Shown in pieces: positions 42,488 through 54,870 of a stretch of 64,000 nucleotides of DNA. Every line of letters starts with the position of its first letter. Within the stretch, counting starts at the first letter, position 1. The translations under genes and the position numbers were made by a program. The stretch lies in NCBI GenBank assembly GCA_030847615.1, contig JAUMIR010000003.1, positions 339,464,256 through 339,528,255 of the forward strand, read 5' to 3'. The notes beneath the pieces are model-generated. The model worked only from the letters and a program-made list of their open reading frames with translations, was not told the origin of the DNA and ran no database searches. This stretch comes from Gambelia wislizenii (Eukaryota; Chordata; Lepidosauria; Squamata; Crotaphytidae).

Positions 42488-44684
42488 CTGCAAGGGGGGA
42501 AAAAAAACATAAAACTGCATAAATTAGTAGCCCATAAACTGGAAACACTTATTAGTGACTTAAGGAGATTTACATAGCGCTTCTTCTATTGAAGTGTGTG
42601 ATACTTCCTTTGGATTATGCACATAGTTACAGACAGAAACAAGTATCTGAGAAGAAGCACTTCAGTAAGCATTGCTGACTTATATTCATAGCACCATAAT
42701 TTGTCTCCAAACGAAAAAGAAAAAGTAAATCTTAGAAAAGACCACCCAGCACTAACCTGTAGGAGTGCGCCAAATTTGTGTATAAATCAAGCAACACAAT
42801 CTTGTGGTTCTCATAAACAGAAGTAAGAGAGGCCTCATGCCTGGCACTGGCAACAATACAGAGCAGGGGAGGATGAACATGAGAGATTAGAGGCCACATT
42901 ACCTCCCTAGGAGATCTTGGAGGGTTGCACCCCATCACAACAAAAGCAAACCTACCTCAAATGTCCTCAAACATGCCCAGGAGGGTGGGAAGCATGTTTC
43001 CAAAGTTTCTAGCCTTCTGTGGGCCATTTGAGACCTAGGAGAGGTCGTTTATATAACAGGAAGTGATAATGAAATTAACTTTTTGGGTCACTTTCTGTGC
43101 CCCCGCAACTGTTGAGGGGCACCTGAAAGCAAAAAAAATATTGGGACCCCATTCTACTGTTTGGGAGGCTAGATTTTGGGGTTGTCAATTCCTGAAACTA
43201 CCAGATTGCATACCCCAAAACATATTTCTTGCTATGGGGAAAGTATTTTACATTTAAAGGCTTACAAACTGATGTGTGCTCCTAAAATCTTGCTTTAGGG
43301 TAAAGGAAAGGCACTTTTAAAGGCCACCACTAGAGCAAATTTGGTGGCAGCAGTAGGGTACTGATGTGTAAAACCAGAAACACACGCAATCTGCATGTTG
43401 CCAACCCTTACTGTAATTCCACTTACTGCTGCCTTCAACCCCAGATGGCCTGCATACACATACACCATATCACTAATCTGTCTAGCATAGTACTATTAAT
43501 CATCCTCCAGATGGTGTTCAACTGCAAGTCCCAATAGCCCCATCCAACATAGCCAATGATGAAAAAATTATGGAAATTGCAGCCCAATATCTAGAACATT
43601 AAACATTCCCTATTACTGGATTACACAACCTAGTTTCAGGAAACTACAGTTCCCAGCTCTGCCTAGAAATGCCAAGGGCTGAATGTGGGACATTCTGCAT
43701 GTAAAGTGTGTACTCTACCACAGACACATCTGGCCATAGCCTAATAAAATTCAATGAGATATAGCCAGGCTAAGGAACATTATCTATACTAGTCTGGTTA
43801 AGTAGACAGTAAGTTTCCAATGTAAGCCTGCCATAACTGTGTTGATATAAGAGGCAATTAAGTTTTACTATGCATGAGACAGGGGCATTCCACTTAAAAA
43901 TCAGATTTGTTTTCTTCCTAATATGCTACTTTTCTATATAAAAGGAGCATACAAGCATTAAACTCCTCAAAGGAGCAGTACCCTGGAATAACAATGTTGC
44001 TGTTCATGGCACACATGAAAGAGGGGGCCCATAACTCAGTAGTACTGCTGAATGCAAGCATATGTTGTACTGTATTTCAATCACACATACTCCCAGTTTT
44101 TAAAAGAGGATGAGGTTAGCAGAAAATATGAAAGACCTGTGCCTGAAAACTTGGAAGTTGGCACTGGCTGGGTCAGAAAGACAAATCTTCATACAGCAAC
44201 ACGCAAGAAGCCAGAAAATTATCCACCCAGTCAAACAGCAAGTAGTGTACTGTTTTCAGACTGGCACCTATATATTACGGTTTCAGGGAGGCAGAGCCTT
44301 TCCTAGGCCTTCCACTTGAAAGTGGAAAAGCCTTTATCTTTGTGTTCTATGTATAAATGTATGTATATATTTACTTCATATTCTATACATTCATATAATT
44401 TATTTTCATTTATGACTTGTACTATCTTCTTTAAATGTAACAGATACAAAATACAAGAGAAGAACTCTGAAGATTCTAATTGTATAGATATATTAATGCT
44501 TTAAAGGATTTTTAACAAAGAAAGAGGAAAAACCAGTGATTGAGCCTGTACATTACACGCAAACAGCTGCTGCAGAACATGGGAGACTGAAACACAACCT
44601 CCAAAATCCACAACACTGCCCGTTTAGCTCCAACGAATATGAAGGGACAACTGGCTAAGGATTCTGCGAGCTGTTGCCTTATTA
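42488..44684 (-). other. RPL21: Part of RPL21 intron 1
   Basis: The intron spans 42488-47064 (4.6 kb), long for a ribosomal protein gene because of L2-like and Tigger-like insertions in its upstream half. In this downstream part I see only faint MITE remnants (near 43500). Confidence 0.6.
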
Positions 44685-45230
44685 TTTTCATTTCAATCCC
44701 ACTTTTCTCAAACCAATGGGACTCAAGGTGGCTAACAATATTATTATAAAAACAAAACATGCTAAAACAGTACAAAGTTAAAATCAATTTTAAATGTAAA
44801 ATTTTAAAAATAATTGAACAATTTACAAGCTAAAAACATTACAGTAAAAATTGAAATACCTTTTTAAAAAAACTTGATTTTTTTTTAAACCACACCACAC
44901 AGCCTCACTAGCCCAGCTCTTTCTGGTTCATAAAAACCCAGGGAAGGAGAGCAAAGATGGGGCCAGCCTGGTCTCTCTGGGGGAGGGAGCTCCAGTCAGG
45001 GAGCTGCAACCAAGAAGGCCCTCTCCCTTGTTCCCACCAAACATGCCTGAGAAAGTGGTGGGATAGAGAGAATGCCTTCTCCAGACAATCTTAAAGCTTT
45101 ACTGGGCGACTGGGCTGATACTGGAAGATGCAGTCCTTCAAATAATCTGGAACCATGCCAGGTTAAGGTTAGCCCAACCTTAATTTTCCCACATTTTGCT
45201 CAACTTACTGCATGACATGCCTCCCAAATG
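44685..45230 (-). repeat. L2-like LINE 3' region
   Basis: GACTCAAGGTGGCTAACAATATTATTA plus GGAGCTCCAGTCAGGGAGC...AAGAAGGCCCTCTCCCTTG, wording common in lizard L2 3' ends. In RPL21 intron 1. Confidence 0.6.
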
Positions 45231-45362
45231 CTACATGTACAAACCAATATTTATTATGGAAATTAATTTTACTAAGGAGTTTAAAAATGTGCTGAACGAG
45301 GACAGAAAGGTGTGGCCTTCCGCTTGAAAGTGGAAAAGCCAGCAACAGAGCCTGTTTTATAG

Positions 45363-45598
45363 TTTGATCCCCTTATCCGCTGGGGATTGGTTTGGGGGGG
45401 GGGCATGGATACCAAAAACTGTGGATAACAGCGGACACCATTGAAAATAATGGGACTTTCAGTTTAAAATACCAGAGTTGCCACGGAGGACCTAGAAAAT
45501 GGCTAAAGATGACACATTTTCTAGGATGACTCTATGGTAGGTGTGCTGTTTTGTATCCAGTGGATAACTGAATCAGTGGATACAGGGGTCTCACTGTA
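45363..45598 (+). mobile_element. Divergent Tigger-like MITE
   Basis: Ends resemble CCCCTTATCCGCTGGGGATTGG and GGATACAGGGGTCTCACTG followed by TA. It is related in style to its neighbours (GGATACCAAAAACTGTGGATAA) but the interior differs. Confidence 0.55.
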
Positions 45599-45627
45599 AT
45601 GCACAAGCAGTTGCTGCAGAACTTTGG

Positions 45628-46052
45628 AGAAGTTTTCGTTGGGGTTTGGTTCCAGGACCCTCCCTGGATACCAAAATCCATGAATACTCAAGTCCCATTA
45701 TATGCAATGGCATAGCAAAATGGTGTCCCTTATACAGTTGTCCCTTCATATTCGTTGGAGCTTGGTTCCAGGACCCCCCCACCCCCCGTGGATACCCAAC
45801 TCCCATTATATGCAATTGCATAGCAAAATAGTGTTCCTTATATAAGATGGCAATTTCAAAGTTTGCTTTTTGGATTTTTTAAAGAATATTTTAAAGCCAT
45901 GAATACTTAAATCTGTGGATACCAAATCCGTGGATACAGAGGGACAACTATATAAGATGGCAAAATCAAGGTTTGCGTTTTGGATTATTATTTTTTGAAG
46001 AATATTTTCAAGCCGTGAATACTTAAATCCGTGAATACAGAGGAACAACTGT
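45628..46052 (+). mobile_element. Tigger-like MITE containing a second copy of itself
   Basis: The outer copy runs 45628-45734 and 45951-46052 (its 5' end is lost). The inner copy, 45735-45950, starts CAGTTGTCCCTTCATATTCG, ends GAGGGACAACTA, and sits at a TA in the outer copy's CTTATATAAGATGG sequence. Confidence 0.82.
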
Positions 46053-46394
46053 AATCTGCCAGAACTACAACCTCCAATATCCACAACCATTGGCCATGCT
46101 GGCTAAGGATCCTGCGAGCTGGAGCCCAACCTCAACGTTCCCACATTTGGCTCAACTTACTGCATGACAGGTCCCCCAATTTCTACACCTACAAACCAGC
46201 CTTTAGGATGGAAAATAATTTCACTAAGGGGGGCTGAAAAAAATGTGCTGAAGGGGAAAGTCGGAAAAGGGAGGCCTCCACCAGGAGGGAGAAGCCTCAA
46301 CCTCCACCACAGCCACGTTTTGCCTGGATCGTCCCCCATCCCTTTGGCTTCTGCCCCAAACCAACGCGGCCTTTCTTCCTTTTAGCTAACACAC

Positions 46395-46640
46395 ATTGGA
46401 AAATGCTTAATGCAGTGCAGATGTGTAAATTGCTATTGCTTGAAACAATTTGTAAGCCGCTCTGATAGCCTTTGTGGGTGAAAAGTGGGGTATAATAATA
46501 ATAATAATAACAACAACTTGGGCAATCAAGGCGGCTCACAACAATTGGATATAAAAAACAAATCAATAACAATAGTAATAACTTAAAACAATTTACCCCC
46601 CTTAAAATTACATATACTAGTGCATACATTATTATTATTA
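46395..46640. repeat. Two L2-like tails, head to head, with (ATA)n
   Basis: Plus-strand tail TTTGTAAGCCGCTCTG...GGGGTATAATAATAATAA, followed by a minus-strand tail CAATCAAGGCGGCTCACAAC. In RPL21 intron 1. Confidence 0.5.
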
Positions 46641-46679
46641 ATGGTAATACCTAATCAATAAAAAATTTAGTCCAGTGGG

Positions 46680-46805
46680 GTTCAAACTTTGGCCCTCCAG
46701 GTTTTTTGGACTCCAACTCCCAGAAGCATAAGGCAGGCAGTCCAATGGTCAGGAAAACTGGGAGCTGTAGTCCAAAACACATGGAGGGCCAAAGATTGGA
46801 CACCA
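46680..46805. mobile_element. hAT-like MITE upstream of RPL21 promoter
   Basis: CAAACTTTGGCCCTCCAGG and CATGGAGGGCCAAAGATTGG are inverted ends of a 125-bp palindrome. It lies in RPL21 intron 1, about 260 bases from exon 1. Confidence 0.6.
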
Positions 46806-46814
46806 CTATGATTT

Positions 46815-47230
46815 AGTTCCTTCATCTCAGCACCGTTTCCTAGCCGGGCCGATTCCCACGTTGCCTCCGAGACACGCGTCGCCTCGTGTTCTCCCTCCCA
46901 CCCACCCTCCCTTTCCGCAGCTAAGCGCCTCGCCCTTCGCAACCCCGCTCCTGGTTTTCTTTCTGCTCCCCACCCGCAGCCATACCATGGACCCCCCACC
47001 ACCACAGACCCACTTTAAACGGTACTGGGGCGAAGAAAGGAGAACAGCCGACCTCCCGTCTTACCTCTAAAATGGCGTCCCAGGCCGAAAAGAAAGAGGG
47101 CGGAGCTTCCAGAGCTTTCCGCTCCTTCCAGCCACGGCAGGGCTTTTTGGCACTTTCATCGCCGTCTAATAAAGTGCCTGACTGAAAAAAAAGAAGGCAT
47201 TATAATAAATATTTTTTTCTTTAAAAATTG
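46815..47230 (-). promoter_or_regulatory. RPL21: RPL21 promoter region, GC-rich
   Basis: A GC-rich stretch surrounds exon 1 (for example GGCGGAGCTTCC just upstream on the minus strand). Ribosomal protein promoters are usually TATA-poor and start in a pyrimidine tract, as seen here. The region is flanked by a hAT-like MITE (46680-46805) and by AT-rich sequence. Confidence 0.65.
47065..47100 (-). other. RPL21: RPL21 non-coding exon 1 with 5' TOP tract
   Basis: On the minus strand the sequence CCCTCTTTCTTTTCGGCC, a terminal oligopyrimidine start, is followed by GGGACGCCATTTTAGAG and a consensus donor GTAAG at 47064-47060. TOP starts mark ribosomal protein mRNAs and put their translation under mTOR control (established). 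The exact start base, near 47098-47100, is inferred. Confidence 0.85.
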
Positions 47231-47853
47231 AACTCACAGCGGGAGAAGAACAATGACTGCCCGCAATGGACTAGAAATAACTATCTTCTCTTCTGTATTT
47301 TGATCCACGTATTGAAGCAGGCGATTGTGAAAACAGACTTTGACGAAGGACCACTTTAACTGCGGCGGTTGCCTCCTGAGGAATTGTGGGGTTTGTAGTT
47401 TTGGCGGGCCTAAGAGCTCTCTGGCTGAGAGTGCTAAATGTTCCTCTCTAAGCTGAAAATCCCAGGATTCTACGGGAAGCAGCCAGAGCAGTTAAACTGG
47501 AATAATAGTGCTATGGCAGTGTAGTGTGATATAGTTTTAAAAAGTGGGTGTTGCACACTTTTTGTGAATGTATTTATTACTTTTTAGTTGGCTCAATAAA
47601 GCTATTGCAGTTTTGTGTGGTTTGTTGTATTTTTTAAAAAAGTATTAAAGCAAAGAAAGTTGTCCCTCCTTATCCGCAGATTTGGTATCCACGGATTTAA
47701 GTATTTATGGCTTTAAAATATTCTTAAAAAATAATTATCCTAAAAGCAAACCTTGATTTTTCCATCTTATATAAGGGACACCATTTTGCTATGCCATTGC
47801 ATATAATGGGACTTGAGTATTCACAGATTTTGGTATCCACAGGAGATCTTGGA

Positions 47854-47856
<3 letters not shown>

Positions 47857-47892
<36 letters not shown>
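47857..47892 (-). repeat. (CT)n on plus, the (GA)n tail of the LINE
   Basis: About 18 CT units abut the target duplication on one side and the LINE terminus on the other, so the microsatellite belongs to the inserted element. Confidence 0.9.
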
Positions 47893-47897
<5 letters not shown>

Positions 47898-50800
47898 TCT
47901 TCGCAAATGAATATTCAGGAAGGACTCATCCTGTGCTTTCTGCAAGTGCACTGATGACTAAAAAAGGCCAATCCGAGATAAACAAGTCCGGTTGCAGAAA
48001 GCACAGCGGAAGGTCTCCTTGGGTGATGTTTCTGGGTTGTGATTCTTTCTGGGTTGTCATTTATCTTCAAGACTTGTTCAGCATGAGTTCTCAAATAAGG
48101 CTGCAGCATTGTGGATAGTGCGTCTCCATGCCTCCCGATATGAAGCCAGGGCGGACCACTGTTGGTGATCAATTTGGCCGAGCCTGAGGTGTTGTTTCAG
48201 GGAGTCTTTGTATCGCTTTTTTGGAGCGCCCCTCTTACGCTGACCCGTGGCGAGTTCACCGTAGAGTACTATTTTTGGGAGGCGATGGTCCTCCATCCTA
48301 GAAACGTGCCCTGCCCAGCGCAGCTGTGTTCTCAGTATCATGGCCTCAATGCTGGTGATCCCTGCTTGCTCAAGGACAGCAACATTTGTCACATAGTCAG
48401 TCCAGTGTATATTTAGGATTGTGTGTAGACAGCGCTGATGAAAGCGTTCAAGGAGTCGTAGGTGGTGGCGATAGGTGACCCATGTTTCAGATCCATAAAG
48501 GAGAATTAACAGTATAATGGCCCTATACACACTGATTTTTGTGCTTCGCCTGAGGTGTTTATTAGTCCAGACTCTTTTGTGAAGTCTTCCAAATGTGCTA
48601 TATGCCTTTGCTAATCTGTGATCAATTTCTTTGTCAATCTTGGCATCTGAGGAGATGATGCTTCCCAGATAGGTGAACTGCTGAACAGACTGGAGCATAG
48701 ATTTGCCGACGGCAATGTGGGGATGGTGGTGTTCGTCCTGTGGTGCAGGCTGGTAAAGAACTTCCGTTTTCTTCAGGTTGACTTCCAGCCCAAACAGCTC
48801 TGCAGCTGTTGCGAAGCAGGATGTTAGGCGCTGCAGAGCTGCTTCTTTGTGGGCAACAAGGGCAACATCATCAGCAAAGAGCAACTCATGGACTAGATAG
48901 TTTAGAGTCTTAGTGTGAGCCCTCAGACGGCTTAAGTTTAAAAAGGTACCATCAGTACGGTGACATATATAGACGCCATCGTCTTCTTTAAGCTGTGCCA
49001 TAGCCCTTTGGAGCATCATGCTGAAGACGATTGTAAATAAAGTTGGCACAAGAACACAACCTTGCTTCACTCCATTAGTTATTAGAAAGGGATCTGAAAG
49101 AGCATCTCCATATCTGACTTGACCATGCTGGCCCTCGTGTAGCAGGGTAATCATTTTAAGGAATTTGGGGGACGTCCTTGTCTTTCCAGGATCTACCACA
49201 GACCTTTTCTACTCACAGTGTCGAAGGCTTTGGTGAGGTTGACAAAAGTTACATAGAGACCCTTGTTCTGCTCCCTACATTTCTCTTGCAGTTGTCTAAG
49301 GGCAAATACCATATCTGTAATACTCCTATTGGCTCTGAAGCCACATTGGCTTTCAGGGAAAAGTTCTTCTGCAATAGCAGGAACTAATCTGTTCAGGAGT
49401 ATCCTTGCAAGGATTTTTCCAGCAATAGAGAGCAGTGTTATGCCTCGATAGTTTGAGCAATCGGATTTTGCTCCTTTTTTCTTGTACAGTGTGATGATGA
49501 CTGCATCTTGGAGATCTGATGGCAGTTCCCCTTTTTTCCCAGCAGTTCACAAGGAGTTCATGGAATTTATCATCGAGTGCATGACCTCTGTGTTTCCAAA
49601 CTTCAGGTGGGATTCCATCAATCCCAGCTGCCTTGCCGTTTTTCATCTGCTGTATGGCCTTAAGGGTCTCTTCCAAAGTGGGAGCTATGTCCAATTCATT
49701 TTTCATCGGTTTTTGTATCATATGTTGGATAGCTGAGCCTTGGACTACTCGGTTGGCACTAAGAGCCTTTGAAAATGTTTAGCCCATCGATTCAGGATGG
49801 AGGCTTTATCAGTAATTAATGTTTGACCATCTGTAAGTAGGTCCAAACACTGCTTTAAGAGCTTCATAAAATCCTCTATGATCACCCAGATCTGCACAGC
49901 ATTCTGTCTTTTCTGCTATATTGATCCACCACTTGTTCTGCATGTCTCGGAGTTTTTGTTGTAGTTTACTACATGTGAGGCGGAAAGCTGCTTTTCTTAC
50001 ATGGCAGGTTGGCTGGGCGAGGTATGCCTGGTGAGCAGCTCTCTTCTTTGCCAACAGCTCCTGGATCTCTTGGTTGTTTTCATCAAACCAGTCTTGATTT
50101 TTCTTGTGGGAGAACCCGAGGGATTCTTCCACAGACTGGAGGATACTGTTTTTGATAAGTTGCCAAAGCACTGTAGGAGAAAGATCTGTAGGATGTTCTT
50201 CAAGTTTTGTTTGCAGATTTGCCTGGAAGTTGTCTCTCATGGTAGCTTGCTGAAGATTGTTGACTTGGAGTCTCCTCTTTAAGATGCCACCCCTCTTAGG
50301 TTGAACTTAAGATGAAGATTTAGTTTACATCTGACAAGGCGATGATCTGTTTGGCATTCTGCACTGGGCATCACTCAGGTATGATGGACATCGTGAATAT
50401 TCCTCTGGCGGACTAGAACATAGTCAATGAGGTACCAATGTTTGGATCGGGGATGCATCCAGGTTGTCTTCAAGCTATCTTTCTGCTGAAAGATAGTGTT
50501 TGTAATAGTCAGCTGTTGTTCTGCACAGAACTCTAGCAGGAGGCGTCCATTATCATTGCAATTTCCAACACTATGCTTGCCTAAGACACCTTTCCAGGCT
50601 TCGGAGTTCTTTCCTACTCTGGCATTGAAGTCACCAAGGATAATATTTTTATCTTCTACAGGGACTTTTTGTATGAGTTGGCGTAGGTCTGTGTAGAATT
50701 TATCTTTCTCTACAGGGTTGGCTTGCATAGTTGGGGCATATATACTAAAGAGAACAACGTGTGGGAGGCGTAAGGAAATAATGCGTTCAGAGTGTCCTGT

Positions 50801-51847
50801 TGGCAAAGTTTCAAGTTTGGAGGCAATGGAGTTTTTAATCATAAAGCCTACTCCTGAAAGATGTTTTTTGGTTTTGGGTTTGCCAGACCAGTAAAGTGTG
50901 TAGCCAGCGCCGTGTTCTTTAAGGCTGCCTTCCTCATGGAGACGAACTTCACTAAGAGCAGTGATGTCAATATTGAGTCGTGATAGTTCATGGGCTATTA
51001 GGGCAGAATAACGCTCAGGCCATCCACTATCTGCAGAGTTTCGCATGGTTCTGATATTCCACCATGCAAGCGTCAGTTTATTTACACCTTTGGAGGCCGG
51101 TGTGTGCCTTTGTTTTTTTTTTTGCCTTGGTTTGACCGCATCAGAAGATGCCCGTTGGCCACGGCTAGCCAACCAGGTAGATGGGGATGAGCTTTCGTTA
51201 GGCCACCTTTTCTAGGCCCCTCTCCATATGGAGCAAGCAGTGCTCTCCTTAAAAAAGGCTGCTTGGTCGTTCAGGATGCTGCCGAACAAGACTGTCATCT
51301 CCTGGGTCAGCCTCGAGCGACCAAAGTCCTGAACTGCTTGCATGCAGGGTTGGGTCTACGGCTTCCAGTGCATCTTTACACCTGCCGTTTTATCCCTCAC
51401 CTATTACTACTTTTTTGGAACTGGATTTGTCCTTCGAGCCTGTGCAATGGATTTTTCTGGTGGAGCACAATGTGCACAGAACTGGTCTCACCCTTTAAAC
51501 CAAAGGTTAATCTGCTGTGGCCTTGCAAGCATGGACGGTAGCAGCAAGGTCCTTGGGTTGTAGGTTTGATTAGAGTTTCCTTCTCTTAGATGGTTGACCT
51601 TACAGGGTTGGATGAGCACCATCTGCCCAGGTTTGGGATTAGAGTTTCCCTTCTCCTAGGATGGTTGCCATAAGGCTAGGAAGCCCATCCTGCCCTTTGA
51701 CGCTCTTTGTCAGACCCTTCGGTTTTGACCTGTCTGGCATGGGAGACCCTACTGGTGGCTATTATGCCACCACCAGCATAGCTCAAAACATCATTAGGGT
51801 ATGCAAGCCTCTCTCCCACGACAAGGGAGCGTCAATGGAGTGGGGGG
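47857..51847 (-). mobile_element. Full-length endonuclease-type non-LTR retrotransposon (ingi/RTE-like, clade unresolved)
   Basis: A 3,991-bp LINE flanked by the 10-bp duplication TCTTGGAACC (47847-47856 and 51848-51857). Reading on the minus strand: about 670 bases of 5' UTR, then an ORF from 51172. It opens with a basic stretch and an APE-type endonuclease (LAWWNIRTMRNS, ITALSEVRLHEEGS, ILGDFNARVG; residues about 35-260). A linker and reverse transcriptase follow (IQQMKNGKAAGIDGIPPEVWK, GVKQGCVLVPTLF, LLFADDVALVAH), then a C-terminal domain ending in a CCHC-like motif. At least three frameshifts or stops (about 50375, 49750, 49200) break it, so it is dead but recent. I see no separate ORF1. 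The 3' end runs into (GA)n. Vingi or another I/ingi-related clade is my best guess. Confidence 0.9.
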
Positions 51848-52209
51848 TCTTGGAACCAAACCCCAGGGAATATGAAGGGACAACTGTATGTATACTAGGT
51901 ATATAATAAAGAATAGGAAACCCACAACATGTAGCTTTTCTGGAATCATCTTGGGTATTGCTTTTCATTTGGGGCATTGATTCTAGAGATACCAAAAAAA
52001 CACATTTGTATTCCCTCTTTGACTGCATTTCCATCTCACATCTCCACCCCTATCGAGGAACAAATCTGATGGATGCCTCCAAGTACATACACAACATCTG
52101 TTACACATGGCAGTTCAGTGATCTTGTTTTACTTTTTGGGGAAGGGCTGAAAGTTAGCAATCAATCAAGATGGTTTATGCTGCAGGGTGTATATCATGGC
52201 AAGGGGACA

Positions 52210-52330
52210 TGTGGTTCTTTGGACATTGTTGGATCACAACTCCCATCAGCCCTTGCCAGCAGAGCCAATGCTGAGATATGATTGGTACAGTTGTCCAGCA
52301 ACATGTGAAGGGCCACACATTCCCCGCCCT
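52210..52330. repeat. Short MITE remnant
   Basis: TTGTTGGATCACAACTCCCAT with AGGGCCACACATTCCC at the other side resembles the 6.9-kb element. Confidence 0.45.
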
Positions 52331-52416
52331 TTATGTAAACACTGTTAGGCTACCCTGGGGATGTGCCAATGTGTAACTTCCCCATTTGATTTATATACTT
52401 GTATACCATATAGCTG

Positions 52417-52655
52417 AGTGCCAGTGTGGTGTAGTGGTTTTGAGTGTTGGTCTAGGACCACAGGAGTCCAAGGTTCAACCCCATCCCCATAGCTATGGAA
52501 ACTCACTGGGTGACCTTGGGCAAGTCACACTTTCTAAGCCTCATAGGAAGGGAAGGACAAATGTACTCTGATCAAATCTTGCCAAGAATAACTGGTGATA
52601 GGTTCACCTTAGGGTTGCCATAAATCAGAAACAACTTGAAGGCACACACAACAAC
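52417..52655 (+). repeat. tRNA-derived SINE
   Basis: GTGCCAGTGTGGTGTAGTGG to CCATAAATCAGAAACAACTTG and ACACACAACAACAAA. One of the most complete copies in the window. Confidence 0.8.
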
Positions 52656-52851
52656 AAATACCATAGATCATGTAAAGTAACATTTCAAACCAGCTTCTAC
52701 CTTTGGTGTGAATAGTAAATGTACAAGGAAGGGGAGTGTGCTAGCCTCCCTTTCTTCGTACTTAGTTCCACTGCCTGCTATGGGTGGAGGGTGACAAAAG
52801 TGACAGTGGAGGGAGTGGGATTAGTGCACTTCTTTTAAATTATACAGGGCC

Positions 52852-53260
52852 CAACTACATGAGAGGGGAAAATGACTTACCTTGCAATAATGACATTTTG
52901 CAGCAGTAGCAACATGTCTTAATGGTGTTTTTGGCTTCAGAAGCCCCCATTAGCTTTGCATGCCAGATGGCGGCTGTGAGTGATTTACTCACATTAGCCC
53001 TTCACAGCTGGTTTTTTTTTTAAAAAAAGTTGTCTAAGGTGTGCTGGAACAATATAGCGATTTTTTTATTTAACAGAAAAGCAAAAAAACAAAACCCCAC
53101 CGCTTTTTATCGCCTTAGCGATCACTCGCTAAGGCGAAAATCCAACATGGCGGCAGTGGGCACTTGCCTTGTTAGCAAGCCCCGACCCCACGCTTACCTG
53201 GCCAATCACCTTTGCTCTTCCCTTTGAATCACTTGCCCCAACAAGCAGTAATGTGCACCC
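52852..53260. mobile_element. Related MITE, partial and inverted
   Basis: GCGAAAATCCAACATGGCGG and CACTTGCCTTGTTAGCAAGC are reverse complements of blocks in the element at 18.4-18.5 kb. The end GGGCCCAACTACATG is similar to its terminus. Confidence 0.55.
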
Positions 53261-53609
53261 CTCACTGTTTTTTAAAAACTATGGGGAAAGCTATGAAGGC
53301 TTTTCCTGAGTTGTTTTTGCCATTTTGGGCTCCCTCCTTCCCAGTGAATTCCATGAGGGTGTTTTCACCATTTAGACAACCCCACAGACTTAAAATAGCA
53401 CCTGAATAGACCTAGATACTTTTGAAGGGGCCAACAAAGCATGGCAAGAAAAACCACACATACACAAAACCACACACACTGAAAACAAATACAGAACATG
53501 CTTCAACACTGGGAGAAGTGTTAAAACAAAACTGTCAAAGGAGCTCTGGCTTTCCCTTAAAATCTCTGGAGTTGTCATTTGTAGGAGGCACTGGGAGTTG
53601 TCCATTAGA

Positions 53610-53805
53610 TAAATGGTGCTCAAGATAGGGGTCCATGGACCAGTCCCAGTCCACAGGCCATCAGCTGCCAGTCCCTGGGCAGCTTCCAGAAAAGAAAACA
53701 CACCTGAAGTCAATGTGCACAAATATTATATTGGTCCCTGGCCCATTGGGTGGGAAGGGGGAGGCCGGTCCCCCACTACTGATAGCCTGAGAAGCACTGC
53801 AGTAG
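53610..53805. repeat. hAT-like MITE remnant
   Basis: The ends GGTGCTCAAGATAGGGGTCC and CTGAGAAGCACTGCAG are inverted; GGACCAGTCCCAGTCC lies inside. Confidence 0.5.
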
Positions 53806-54374
53806 ATCTCCCAAGCATTCAGAACCCTGCACGTTGAACCTTAGTTAAACTAGTTTGTGTATACAGCATCAACCAGCCTTGTGTTTTAGCACCAGCCTGA
53901 TAGCTATAGGTGAGAAGGAATCAGATATAGATGAATGAGCAATGGTGCTATGAAACCATGGTTTTTCAGGGTTGAAATGTAAGGGCTTTTTGACTAGCAG
54001 GGACAGTGACATCATCTGCCTCACTCACAAGCCTCCCTGCTCTCTCTTGATCTTAGAAAGTATTTTGGGGTGGTTTTTAACTGAATGGGCAACAAAGGCC
54101 CATTAGCTTTACAAAAAACATTCTGGTGTTGGGGATCAAAATGACCAGAGCTAGTTTGTTGATATAGATCAGGGTGGGCAACTACATAAGAGCCAGGGGC
54201 CAATTTCTCCTGTCAGTCCACCTCGCAGGCTGTACTCCCCAGCAAGTCCAATACCTTCATTTTCTTCTGCAGTCCCTCTCAAAATGGTGCCACTTCCTGT
54301 TGCCATTTTGTGAGGGACTCCAGTGAAACATTTAGGTATTTAGGGACAGTATAGGCCACAATAACACTTGCCTT

Positions 54375-54870
54375 AGTTACATCCTCTTTGGATATTGTAA
54401 CATGCTCTATGTGGGCTTCCCTTCCAAAAATGGTCAGGAATATCAGATGGTCAAAAGGACCACATCTGGATTATTGACTGGGGCTGGCTAGAGGGAATGT
54501 TTGATTCCCTTATTATAACAGTTTCACTGCTACTTTTCTGTTTCTGGGCACAGTGCAAAATGGTTTTTATGATGTATAAAGATCTACGATATGTCTTGAA
54601 TTCAGGTGATCTGATGGACTGTATTCTCCTATTTTAACTGCCCAGGTTCTGAGTTCTTCAGTACCGACCTTTCTCTCAGTCCCACTTCCTAAAACTATGG
54701 ATTTTTAAATTTATGGACAATTTTAATGTGTAATGGTTGTTTTAATCTTACGTGTTTTAAACTATGTGTTTAGATGGTTTTATGTTTTAGTTATACATTG
54801 TATTTTAATTCATTTTGTACCCTGGCTTGAACCTTAGGGAGAGGGAGGTAAGAAATAATGTTGTTATTAA
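54375..54870 (+). repeat. L2 LINE 3' fragment
   Basis: GGATATTGTAACATGCTCTATGTGGG (LDYCNALY-type codons), then a decayed C-terminus, and an AT-rich 3' UTR ending CCCTGGCTTGAACCTTAGGGAGAGGG. Confidence 0.65.

Larger units (their letters stand above)
47657..51886 (-). mobile_element. Tigger-like MITE split by the full-length LINE
   Basis: The two parts, 47657-47856 and 51848-51886, together match the 230-bp MITEs at 15.3 and 55.2 kb: AGTTGTCCCT at one end, TATAATGGGACTTGAGTATTC inside, and AGGGACAACTG before TA at the other. The LINE inserted later. Confidence 0.85.
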
